Source: Pontibacter silvestris (GTDB taxonomy: Bacteria > Bacteroidota > Bacteroidia > Cytophagales > Hymenobacteraceae). Taken from it: DNA of 64,000 bases. The stretch lies in assembly GCF_020907275.1 (NCBI RefSeq), contig NZ_JAJJWI010000003.1, forward strand, positions 1-64,000, read 5' to 3'. Positions 34,453-41,939 of the stretch are shown here, one piece after another (within the stretch, counting starts at the first letter, position 1; every line of letters begins with the position of its first letter). Below the pieces are notes generated by a model. The model was not told where the DNA came from and made no database searches. It saw only the letters and a program-made list of their open reading frames with translations. The position numbers and the translations under genes are program-made.

Positions 34453-35922
34453 ATGAACATTACAAAAGACATATACGCTACTTCCCTTTCGCTGCTTACT
34501 GACCTATACCAGCTGACGATGGCCTATGGCTACTGGAAACAAGGAATGGCTGAACAAGAAGCTGTGTTTCACTTATACTTCCGCAAAAATCCTTTTGATG
34601 GCGGCTATACAATGGCGGCAGGCCTGGAATATGCTGTACAATACCTCCAGGATCTGAAGTTTAGAGAAGAAGATTTAGAATATCTAGCTAGTCTTAAAGG
34701 TAGCCAAGGGCAGCCGCTGTTTGAACAGGCTTTTCTGGAGTACCTGCAGGACATGCGTTTTAGCTGCGATGTGGATGCCATACCAGAAGGTACTGTTGTG
34801 TTTCCTAATGAGCCTCTTGTCAGGGTGTGTGGCCCTTTGTTACAGGCACAGCTTATAGAAACACCTTTGCTTACCATCCTAAACTTTCAAACACTTATTG
34901 CCACCAAAGCTGCCCGTATTGTTGATGCAGCCAAAGGAGACCGTGTTATTGAATTCGGAATGCGTCGTTCACAAGGTATAGACGGAGCTTTAGCGGCGAC
35001 ACGCGCATCCTTTATAGGAGGTGTAGGTGCTACCTCTAATGTGCTTGCCGGGCAGCTTTTCGGTATTCCGGTTAGTGGTACACATGCTCACAGCTGGGTA
35101 CAGGCTTTTGATGAGGAGGAAGACGCTTTTATGGCTTATGGCAAGGCTTTCCCACAAGATTCGGTATTTTTAGTAGATACCTATGATACACTAGAAGGAG
35201 TGCGTAAAGCAATTACTGCAGCAAAAAAGCTAGAACCTCAGGGCTTCCGGCTAAATGGTATCCGTTTAGACTCTGGGGATTTGTCTTACCTGAGTAAGGA
35301 GGCTCGAAAGCTCTTGGATGATGCCGGATTAACTTATACGAACATAGTAGCAAGCAATGACCTGGATGAGCGTTTTATTACCACATTAAAACAGGAAGGC
35401 GCCAAGATTAATGTGTGGGGAATAGGCACCAAAATGGTGACGGCCTATGATCAGCCTGCCCTGGGAGGAGTTTACAAACTAGCCGCACTCCGAAATAATG
35501 ATGGTAAATGGGAGTATAAAGTAAAGCTTTCTGAGCAGTTGGCTAAAACATCAAACCCAGGTATACTACAGGTGCGACGCTTCCTGAATGAACAAGGCTA
35601 CATAGCTGATATGATATTTAACGAAGCTGAGGCTCTACCAGAACAACGGGTTATAGTGGACCCGCTGGATAACACTCGCCGAAAAAAAATATCAACAGAC
35701 ACAAAATACTCTGATTTACTGGTGCCTATTTTCAGAAAAGGTGAATTAGAATATGAGTTGCCCACTCTGACTGCTATACAAAGCAAAGCAAAAGAGGAAC
35801 TAAACCAGTTACACGAAAGTACACGTCGTCATCTAAACCCGTACAGTTACCCTGCTGGTCTGGAGGAAAGCTTACATCAATATAAGTCTGATATGATCTT
35901 TAAGTTAAAGCAAGCAAAGTAA
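34453..35922 (+). CDS. pncB: nicotinate phosphoribosyltransferase
   Basis: A 489-residue cytoplasmic enzyme that joins nicotinate and PRPP to nicotinate mononucleotide, entering NAD synthesis. Family motifs: SLLTDLYQLTMAYGYWK at the start, the FRKNPFDGGYTMAAGLEY segment, GTHAHSWVQAFDEE with the catalytic His, GIRLDSGDLSYLS for PRPP binding, and GIGTKMVTAYDQPALGGVYKL. Length and motifs fit the PncB2/NAPRT type. Start fixed by the -7 element just upstream. Monocistronic; a long 17-bp-arm inverted repeat follows. Confidence 0.95.
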   Translation: MNITKDIYATSLSLLTDLYQLTMAYGYWKQGMAEQEAVFHLYFRKNPFDGGYTMAAGLEYAVQYLQDLKFREEDLEYLASLKGSQGQPLFEQAFLEYLQDMRFSCDVDAIPEGTVVFPNEPLVRVCGPLLQAQLIETPLLTILNFQTLIATKAARIVDAAKGDRVIEFGMRRSQGIDGALAATRASFIGGVGATSNVLAGQLFGIPVSGTHAHSWVQAFDEEEDAFMAYGKAFPQDSVFLVDTYDTLEGVRKAITAAKKLEPQGFRLNGIRLDSGDLSYLSKEARKLLDDAGLTYTNIVASNDLDERFITTLKQEGAKINVWGIGTKMVTAYDQPALGGVYKLAALRNNDGKWEYKVKLSEQLAKTSNPGILQVRRFLNEQGYIADMIFNEAEALPEQRVIVDPLDNTRRKKISTDTKYSDLLVPIFRKGELEYELPTLTAIQSKAKEELNQLHESTRRHLNPYSYPAGLEESLHQYKSDMIFKLKQAK

Positions 35923-35940
35923 GTATGCCAACCTTTTAAA

Positions 35941-36004
35941 TGATGTGTTAATGTAAAGTGAAGAAGCTATAATATTTGATACCTTATTTTACATTAACAC
36001 ATCA
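35941..36004. terminator. inverted repeat between convergent pncB and HNH genes
   Basis: Perfect 17-bp arms TGATGTGTTAATGTAAA (35941-35957) and complement (35988-36004), 30-nt loop. The stem is AT-rich and the loop long for a classic terminator, but it sits exactly between two convergent genes. Confidence 0.65.
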
Positions 36005-36012
36005 AAAGCCAG

Positions 36013-36309
36013 TTAACGGCTCCTGCTTTTGCTGCGCCTGTTCGAAATACGCTCCAGGCGCTTGTTCTTTACCCACTTCAGATATTTCTGGAGTGCTTCT
36101 GCCTTTTGGAGAACTGTAATAGAATTATATTGAGTAGCTAAATCGCGGTTACTAAAAGTAAGATGTAAGGTACTATGGCAAGGCTGGCACAAATCGGCAG
36201 TTGCCCCATAACGGCCTCCTTCCTCTCTTGGCACGAGATGATGCTTGCTGACTGCTGCTACCTGGCGCCCACATAATTCACACACATACTCCTGCTGCTT
36301 TCTCCTCAT
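36013..36309 (-). CDS. HNH-type zinc nuclease domain protein
   Basis: A 98-residue basic protein: CELCGRQ and CQPCHSTLH flank a SKHHLVPREEGGR loop, which together make an HNH/treble-clef nuclease core with two CxxC pairs (zinc) and His-His catalytic region. C-terminal helix is Arg/Lys-rich (RRSKSRSR), likely DNA binding. Single-domain HNH proteins of this size are common in bacteria; target unknown, possibly a solitary nuclease. Confidence 0.85.
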   Translation of the reverse strand: MRRKQQEYVCELCGRQVAAVSKHHLVPREEGGRYGATADLCQPCHSTLHLTFSNRDLATQYNSITVLQKAEALQKYLKWVKNKRLERISNRRSKSRSR

Positions 36310-36503
36310 TGTAAGATAATCGTATAATATCCTCTTACTTTAAACAAAGTTCAGCTGCCAATAGTTTGTAAATGCTATGTTATGCTCAAAGAATGTAGAA
36401 TGGTTTTGTACCACAGGCTCTTCAAAATTATCTTCTGTTTAGCTTGTCGTACTGATGGCCTTCAGATAAAAAATAAACGAATGGTGGTATAAAGGAAACA
36501 AGT

Positions 36504-36932
36504 TTAAATATATCTAACAGAAAAAGTTTTTTTTCCACTATGAGGAAAATAACTTTTGCCCTCAAACAGCGTCTGCAAAGCATTTCGTAATTCGTCTGGT
36601 TCTGCACTCTTCAGCAAATAACCATGTACTCCCTCATCTAAAAGTGTTTCTACTAAAGACTCCTCTCCATACATAGACATTATCAGGATTCTGATATCGG
36701 AATATTTGCTCATGATGTAACGAGCCGTGGCTATACCATCCATTTCGGGCATCTCTAGGTCGAGCATTACAATATCAGGCAAGTTATTTTCTATTTTTTC
36801 CAGCAAATCAACACCATTAACAGCATCAGCTATAATAGTAATTTCATCATAAGTTCTGAGAATTTCGATTACACCTTTTCTAAAAAGTGTATGATCGTCT
36901 GCAATGGCTAAGGTTAAAGACTTCAGTTTCAT
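36504..36932 (-). CDS. receiver-only response regulator (NarL-type, no output domain)
   Basis: A 142-residue protein with one receiver domain: Asp12/Asp13 pair (IADDH), phosphoacceptor Asp58 (IVMLDLEMPEMDG), conserved Thr/Ser and Lys108 region (YLLKSAEPDEL). It resembles the front half of NarL/FixJ-type regulators but stops after SGKKTFSVRYI, where the linker to a LuxR-type HTH would begin; no HTH is found downstream. Start ATG 36932 (an upstream GTG at 36956 is possible). Last gene of the four-gene operon, starting 28 bp after the kinase stop. It may act by binding a partner, or the HTH has been lost. Confidence 0.85.
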   Translation of the reverse strand: MKLKSLTLAIADDHTLFRKGVIEILRTYDEITIIADAVNGVDLLEKIENNLPDIVMLDLEMPEMDGIATARYIMSKYSDIRILIMSMYGEESLVETLLDEGVHGYLLKSAEPDELRNALQTLFEGKSYFPHSGKKTFSVRYI

Positions 36933-36960
36933 ATTCCGCAACTGATTATTTATCACTAAA

Positions 36961-37752
36961 TTAAGAAATATTTATTATAAAAACAGCTTTTGTTCCAGCT
37001 CCTTCATTAGATTGAAAATCAACAGAGCCATTGAGCAGGGCGATTCTACTCTGAATGTTTACAAGCCCTAGACCATCAGCCATTGTTTTATCCTGAAGCA
37101 AAGCTTCATAATTAAAACCAACTCCATTGTCAGTGTAAATTAGCTTTACCTTGTCCTCTTCAAATATAAGATTTATGCTGATACGGGAAGCTTTTGCATG
37201 CTTCAAAGTATTGTTAAAAAGCTCCTGCACTATCCGGTATAAAAGTAGTTCAAGCTTTGGTTCTACACGCCTCTTTTTGTCGTTATAGGTCACGTCCATC
37301 TTAATTCCGGATTCATAAGGTAAGGCATGCTTCATACCTTCAATAGCAATGGGCAAGCCCATTTTTTCCAGCACAACAGGCATCAGGTCATGCGCAATGC
37401 GTCGTACACTGCTGATCACTTCATCTAGTTGTTCTTTTGCTTTTTGGCCAACAGCAACAACAGCAGGTAACTCCAACTCTTGTTGTCTGGTTAGCTGACT
37501 TAAATTCAACTTTACCAACGACAGCATAGCCCCTACTTCATCGTGAAGATCGCGGGCTATGCGTCTACGCTCCTCCTCCTCCGCCTGTATAGTTGCTTTC
37601 AATAATTGCCGTTGTTTTATATCCAGCAGGTCGCGCACATGCTCCTGGTGCTGCAACATTCGCCGCTGGTATAGCACCACAAACAGAATAATGCCCATCG
37701 CCAGAATCAATAAAACAGGCGTGATCAGAAGAACAGGTTTGAGTATGCTCAT
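36961..37752 (-). CDS. NarX-type sensor histidine kinase
   Basis: A 263-residue kinase with one N-terminal transmembrane helix (about 7-28), a coiled stretch, then HisKA_3 with the phosphorylated His70 (RRIARDLHDEVGAML) and a HATPase with VQELFNNTLKHAKAS, YTDNGVGFN and DGLGLVNIQSR. The ATG at 37752 overlaps the stop of the upstream membrane gene in an ATGA junction (37749-37752), so translation is coupled and the longer ORF start at 37830 is not used. No periplasmic sensing domain of its own, so the upstream membrane protein may be the sensor. NarL-type partner follows. Confidence 0.93.
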   Translation of the reverse strand: MSILKPVLLITPVLLILAMGIILFVVLYQRRMLQHQEHVRDLLDIKQRQLLKATIQAEEEERRRIARDLHDEVGAMLSLVKLNLSQLTRQQELELPAVVAVGQKAKEQLDEVISSVRRIAHDLMPVVLEKMGLPIAIEGMKHALPYESGIKMDVTYNDKKRRVEPKLELLLYRIVQELFNNTLKHAKASRISINLIFEEDKVKLIYTDNGVGFNYEALLQDKTMADGLGLVNIQSRIALLNGSVDFQSNEGAGTKAVFIINIS

Positions 37753-38411
37753 CTTACTGGAGTTCTGGTCAGTGCCATCATTAGTACAGAATTGAAGAAA
37801 ATATTCAGCACCAAATTTATTGTGAGGCAAATACGTGCAGCATCATAAGATTCAGCCAAGGCTTGATTAAACATAGCATAGGCCATGGAAGTACCTGCAA
37901 AGTAAATAAGAACCCCACAACTTAACACAAACATCGGGTCACGGTCCAGGTAAGTATGGTTGAAATTCTGTAAGGTTTGGTAAAAATATAAAACAGCCAT
38001 ACCAATAAGTAAAATACTTTCTAACACACGCGGTATGGAGTTCATCTGTGTTATACCTTCCCCCAGAAAAGCATTTGCAATACTAACTAATACAAGCCCT
38101 GCTACCACAACGGCAACTCCACATTTAAGAAGTGGCTTTTTGAAGCTAACAAAATAATTTGCTGCTAATAAAACGAATTGTATTGGTACATAAAGGTGGG
38201 CCAGCCACAAATTACTTTGTGTTCCCATATAAACAGTCAGTTGGGAGGCACCTTCTATAAGAAGAATAAAGCAACAATAAAAAAGAAGTAGCTTAAATAA
38301 TAAGCTACTTCTTTTAATGATCAAGAGCATGCCAGCCACTATTGGTACAGCAATACTATATGAAGATAGCTCTACCAACCAAGGATAGTACTTTCTAAGG
38401 AATATTTCCAT
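37749..38411 (-). CDS. multi-pass membrane protein of a two-component operon
   Basis: A 220-residue protein of about seven transmembrane helices (first helix about 15-33, last about 195-212) and very short loops; I do not recognise a named family. Its stop overlaps the kinase start (ATGA), and its own start (38411) overlaps the stop of the upstream 108-residue gene (TAATG). Such tight coupling, and the kinase's lack of an input domain, suggest it is the signal-sensing component. It shows no enzymatic motif. Confidence 0.75.
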   Translation of the reverse strand: MEIFLRKYYPWLVELSSYSIAVPIVAGMLLIIKRSSLLFKLLLFYCCFILLIEGASQLTVYMGTQSNLWLAHLYVPIQFVLLAANYFVSFKKPLLKCGVAVVVAGLVLVSIANAFLGEGITQMNSIPRVLESILLIGMAVLYFYQTLQNFNHTYLDRDPMFVLSCGVLIYFAGTSMAYAMFNQALAESYDAARICLTINLVLNIFFNSVLMMALTRTPVR

Positions 38412-38737
38412 TAATCATTCAGCTCACTAACCACACAGTCAGGAGGGCAGACTTTTGACATGTCTGCAACTATTCCGTTAACCATGTCCTCTCCCTCTGC
38501 TGTTGCACCTACTAAAATAAGTTGTTTTTGTCCGGCATCGTCTTTCGCATAATACATGCGAATACCCATACAATCCTCCTGCTCCAGAATTTTCTTAAGG
38601 ATATCACGACCAAAAAAGTGTGCTTTTATCTTTTCACTTTCTTCAGCATCTTTAATCTTTTCCCGGAAATTTTTGGTCCATTTAGCAGCTTGGGCTAATT
38701 CTATTGGAGCTCCTTCCGTTCCATCGTACTTTGGCAT
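38411..38737 (-). CDS. 108-residue protein, first gene of the two-component operon
   Basis: A soluble 108-residue protein, slightly acidic, with four short helices and no signal peptide or membrane segment. I do not recognise it. Seen: EGAPIELAQAAKWTKNFREK, then FFGRDILKKILEQEDCMGI and a late KVCPPDCVV Cys pair (CPPDC) near the C-terminus, which could bind a metal or form a disulfide. Its stop overlaps the start of the next gene, so it is translated together with the membrane protein. The transcript starts within a 42-bp dyad. Confidence 0.7.
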   Translation of the reverse strand: MPKYDGTEGAPIELAQAAKWTKNFREKIKDAEESEKIKAHFFGRDILKKILEQEDCMGIRMYYAKDDAGQKQLILVGATAEGEDMVNGIVADMSKVCPPDCVVSELND

Positions 38738-38769
38738 TATTTATCTTCTTTGGCTTAAAAGTTAAAGCT

Positions 38770-38812
38770 CAAATATATTGAATTCTTAATTAAGTAAGAA
38801 TTCAATATATTT
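38770..38812. promoter_or_regulatory. dyad-symmetric promoter of the two-component operon
   Basis: TATATTTG on the minus strand (38770-38777) is the -7 element of the operon. It lies within a perfect 18-bp inverted repeat (38771-38788 and 38795-38812, 6-nt loop). By symmetry the + strand carries TATATTTA (38806-38813), a near-consensus -7 element pointing at the trxA gene. A second copy of the inner sequence, TTCTTACTTAATTAA, is at 38833-38847. Confidence 0.6.
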
Positions 38813-39016
38813 AATTGAACATTCAATAGTTATTCTTACTTAATTAATCCATAAAAACCCACTTACTAATTAGTTATAAAACAATTACATCCTGAAAGCA
38901 AAATTGCAACAGAAGAAAGCTTTAACTGATAAAGAACAAGGCTGGAAAGCTCCCAAATGTGTAGCTCACCCTTTCATTTAAGTCTGCGTAAAAAGAGATG
39001 TAAAGACGAGATAAAC

Positions 39017-39325
39017 ATGGTTAAAAAAACATTTGCAGAACTTATAAATGCGCGAGACATGCCCGTACTGGTTGACTTTTACGCCGACTGGTGTGGCCCT
39101 TGTAAAACGATGAGCCCCATTGTACAACAAATAGCTGGTGAGTTTGCCGGAAAGCTTAAGGTAATTAAAGTAAATGTGGATAAGAACCAGGGCGCTGCAG
39201 CACAGTATCGGGTGCAGGGGGTGCCAACTTTTGTACTGTTCAACAAAGGGCAGCAGGTCTGGCGCCAGTCAGGAGCTTTGCCTGGGCACCAGCTCGCACA
39301 AATAATTAAGCAGTATGTAAGCTAA
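39017..39325 (+). CDS. trxA: thioredoxin
   Basis: A 102-residue thioredoxin: VDFYADWCGPCKTM with active-site Cys26 and Cys29, KVIKVNVDKN strand, and GVPTFVLFNKGQQVWRQSG with the cis-Pro loop. No signal, so cytoplasmic. It reduces disulfides using thioredoxin reductase. Start placed at the ATG at 39017 (MVKKTFAEL); 20 residues further up from ATG 38957 (CSSPFHLSLRKKRC) look non-coding. Its neighbour msrB, convergent, uses thioredoxin as its reductant. Confidence 0.93.
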   Translation: MVKKTFAELINARDMPVLVDFYADWCGPCKTMSPIVQQIAGEFAGKLKVIKVNVDKNQGAAAQYRVQGVPTFVLFNKGQQVWRQSGALPGHQLAQIIKQYVS

Positions 39326-39346
39326 CTTGTATAAAACTTAAATTAT

Positions 39347-39393
39347 AAAAAGAGAGGCTGCCTTTTAAACCAAGAAAGATAGCCTCTCTTTTA
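39347..39393. terminator. bidirectional terminator between trxA and msrB
   Basis: AAAAGAGAGGCT (39348-39359) with AGCCTCTCTTTT (39381-39392), 21-nt loop, flanked by A and T runs, between the convergent genes. Confidence 0.8.
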
Positions 39394-39972
39394 CTATTCA
39401 AAACCCAGATGCTTACCAGGTTCAAAATCAAGTACGAGAGAATTCATGCAAAAACGTTTTCCTGTGGGTGGCGGTCCATCATCAAACAAATGCCCGAGAT
39501 GCGCATCACAACGTCCACATAGTACTTCTGTTCTTACCATACCATAAGTAGTGTCTGTTTCATACACTACACCATTTTTTCTTATTGTTTCAAAAAAGCT
39601 GGGCCAACCGCAGTCGCTTGCAAACTTAGCATCGGAGCGAAACAAAGCATTACCACAAGCAGCACAATAATAAGTACCAACACCAGTGTAATTCCAATAT
39701 TTACCTGTAAAGGCCCGTTCAGTGGCTTTGCCTCTTGCTACCTGATACACATCTTCAGACAGAACCTTTTTCCACACCTCATCAGGCAGGTCAAGTTTAG
39801 TTGTATCTGTGCGTGAGTAATAGGGATTCTCTTTCTGTAGATTGTTTTTACCGTTTGTTACCGTACTGCTATTCTCCTTTAGTGTACCTTGATACTCCTT
39901 TGCTTCTGGTTTATTCTGGCAACCCAGCAACACGAAAGCTGCCAATGTAAATACTAGTATGATGCGTTCCAT
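39394..39972 (-). CDS. msrB: peptide-methionine (R)-S-oxide reductase lipoprotein
   Basis: A 192-residue protein: lipoprotein signal (FVLLGC, Cys about 18), a linker and an MsrB domain (about 60-190). Seen: YYCAACGNALFRSDAKF and LCGRCDAHLGHLFDDG, whose four Cys bind zinc, and the active-site Cys in KRFCMNSLVLDF near the C-terminus. It reduces methionine-R-sulfoxide in damaged proteins, here on the envelope side. Convergent with trxA, its usual electron donor. Confidence 0.93.
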   Translation of the reverse strand: MERIILVFTLAAFVLLGCQNKPEAKEYQGTLKENSSTVTNGKNNLQKENPYYSRTDTTKLDLPDEVWKKVLSEDVYQVARGKATERAFTGKYWNYTGVGTYYCAACGNALFRSDAKFASDCGWPSFFETIRKNGVVYETDTTYGMVRTEVLCGRCDAHLGHLFDDGPPPTGKRFCMNSLVLDFEPGKHLGFE

Positions 39973-40345
39973 TCTGTTTTAACGATTTTACAGCTTATAT
40001 GCCTTAAAAGCAGTCCTCAGATTCGTCTTTCATGTAGCAACAAATATCTCAGCTGTTTTATTTAATAATGTACAAAAAAACTTAATTTATTTTTGCAATG
40101 CCTCAGCAGTGCAACTTCTGCTTCTTCATTGTTGCTGGGCCTGTTCATTAATCTGTAGTCCTTTTTTAAACTTTAAGTTCCTGCATCCACCGCTCATTTA
40201 ACTTCCCAAACTTATCTTCAAATTTTTAAAAGATAATTTTAAAGCAGAAGTAACCTTTATAAGTAAGTATTCATCAATAAAAAGCTTGTTACCAGCAGCG
40301 AGTATAAGAGCGGTATGTTAGTAGCTTGTTACCTCCGATTTTGTA
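39973..40345. other. non-coding spacer downstream of a decayed kinase gene
   Basis: About 370 bp, AT-rich, with no gene or hairpin that I can support. Lies between the msrB start and the end of the kinase remnant. Confidence 0.5.
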
Positions 40346-40788
40346 TTACATGGTTTTTAGCTGCAGACTAAATGTAGTTGGTCCGTCTGGTTTGCTGTTA
40401 GTATTGACGCTGCCTCCGTGCTGTCGCAAAATCTGCTTCGACAGGCTTAACCTATGCCTGAGCCTTGCTTTTTTGTCGTATAGAAAGGTGTGAAAATCTT
40501 GTCTATCACATCGTCTGGTACACCTGCTCCATTATCCGTTACATCAACCCAAAGCCGATCTTTCTCATTTGAATCTAAATAAGCTATTACTTCTATACAT
40601 GGCTCTGCTGCGTGCTGACAAGCTTCCATTCCATTTTGAATAAGATTAATGAGTACCTGTTCCAGCATCTCCGGGTCAGCCAATAGTTGTATCGTATCGT
40701 CAGGCAAATACATAGCTAACTTAATGCTATGAGCTTCCATGTCAGGCTGCAATAACCTGTACACGCTGCGCAGCAGTTCATTTACCTT
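40346..40788 (-). pseudogene. histidine kinase remnant (frameshifted C-terminal part)
   Basis: The C-terminal half of an NtrB/NtrY-type kinase: VNELLRSVYRLLQPDMEAHS, LINLIQNGMEACQHA (N box), VDVTDNGAGVPDDVIDKIF (G1) and TTKKQGSGIG (G2). At GSGIG the reading frame hits TAA (40447-40449); inserting one T in the run GGTTAAGC (giving GGT TTA AGC) restores GSGIGLSLSKQILRQHGGSV to an in-frame end, TAA at 40346-40348. So one base is missing near 40448. The DHp/HisKA half is absent, replaced by the regulator fragment next door. Non-functional as it stands. Confidence 0.85.
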
Positions 40789-40925
40789 TACGGTAAGGCA
40801 GGAATTTTATAAGGGTCTGATGCAGTCATGACTGTGGCAAAGTGCTGCTTCAGAAGCAATCTTCCAACAAGCAAAATATCTTCTTCATCATCTACAATCA
40901 GTATTTTACAAGACATTTTAGCCAT
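40788..40925 (-). pseudogene. NtrC-type response regulator remnant (N-terminal fragment)
   Basis: ATG at 40925 begins MAKMSCKILIVDDEEDILLV, the beginning of an NtrC-like receiver domain, ending ASDPYKIPALP and a stop. The receiver's phosphoacceptor, AAA+ and DNA-binding parts are missing. The last codons run straight into the kinase remnant in a different frame, so a deletion of most of the regulator and of the first half of the kinase has joined the two. The 5' extension up to 41021 is not part of the family. Confidence 0.85.
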
Positions 40926-41196
40926 AGTAGAAAAGCATTTGTGTTCGCCTAAGATATGAATTAGAAAGCATAACTTAAAAACAGTAACAGCCATATTATA
41001 CATAGCATACATACTGTTCATTTAATGTTCGGTAGCAGACACCAACTGTACGGAAACGGACAATGGGAATACAGCCATTAAGCCTAATACCAACATAACA
41101 CTCTCACGAACAGCCGCCTAATTAAAATGGCATATTTATTGGCAACAAATAAAAGAACTATAAAATAAACTGTACTTATTACTACACCACATTCTC

Positions 41197-41862
41197 ATAG
41201 ACAAGGTAATTGAAAAGAAAAGATCTCCTGCCAAAATAATCACAGTAGCCGCTGTGGCCCTGGCGCTTATTCTTGTTATCTACAACATGCTTTTTGCAGA
41301 GCATACTTCTAAACTGAATGTAGATACGGAGCGGGTAACAATTGGCGATGTGCAGCAAGGTACTTTTCAGGCATTTATTGCCATAGATGGTTCTGTAGAT
41401 CCGCTTAATACTTTTTACCTTGATATAACAGAAGGTGGCCGTTTGGAGAAAATCTATACAGATGATGACCAGCCCGTTGAGAAAGGAGATACCATATTAA
41501 AGCCCTCTAATACTACGTTGCAAATAGATTTTATGACGCGTGAAACGCAGTTATATGATCTGATGAACGAACGCCAAAACTCAGAGATCACCATGAAACA
41601 GGACCTGATCCGAAAGCAGAATGAACTGGCAGAGATAGAGTACAATCTGGTCCTGGCAAAACGAAAGTTTGAGCGGAACCAAATGCTGTTTGCTGAAAAG
41701 GTAATATCACAGAAAGAGTATGCAGCTGCTAAAGATGAGTATGAATATTTGAACAAGCGTAAGATATTGGCAGACCGTTCTGTAAAGCAGGATGCACAGT
41801 TGATGAATGGTCGCCTGCATCAGTTGGATGAATCAGAGTCAAAGCTGCTGTCTCATCTATAA
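41197..41862 (+). pseudogene. HlyD-family efflux adaptor remnant (truncated)
   Basis: The front part of a periplasmic adaptor (HlyD/MacA type): hydrophobic anchor (VALALILVIYNML), then TIGDVQQGTFQAFIAIDGSV, EGGRLEKIYTDDDQPVEKGD (biotinyl-like half) and a coiled coil cut off at SESKLLSHL. The rest of the adaptor and any ABC permease are missing. The reading frame is open upstream to 41197, where codon ATA replaces a probable start Met before DKVIEKKRSPAK. It is divergent from the regulator remnant; the three pieces look like one decayed regulated-efflux locus. Confidence 0.75.
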
Positions 41863-41939
41863 ATATTACCTTCTGGTCGAAAAAGGTTCTTATTCTGCAG
41901 GCAGAGACCTATCTTTAATCAGAATTTTTAAATTTAACT

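Noticed and set aside
40447-40764. A complete small ATPase gene of 105 residues
   Set aside because: It ends at GSGIG in the middle of the G2 box and the missing residues continue in another frame; it is a frameshifted fragment.
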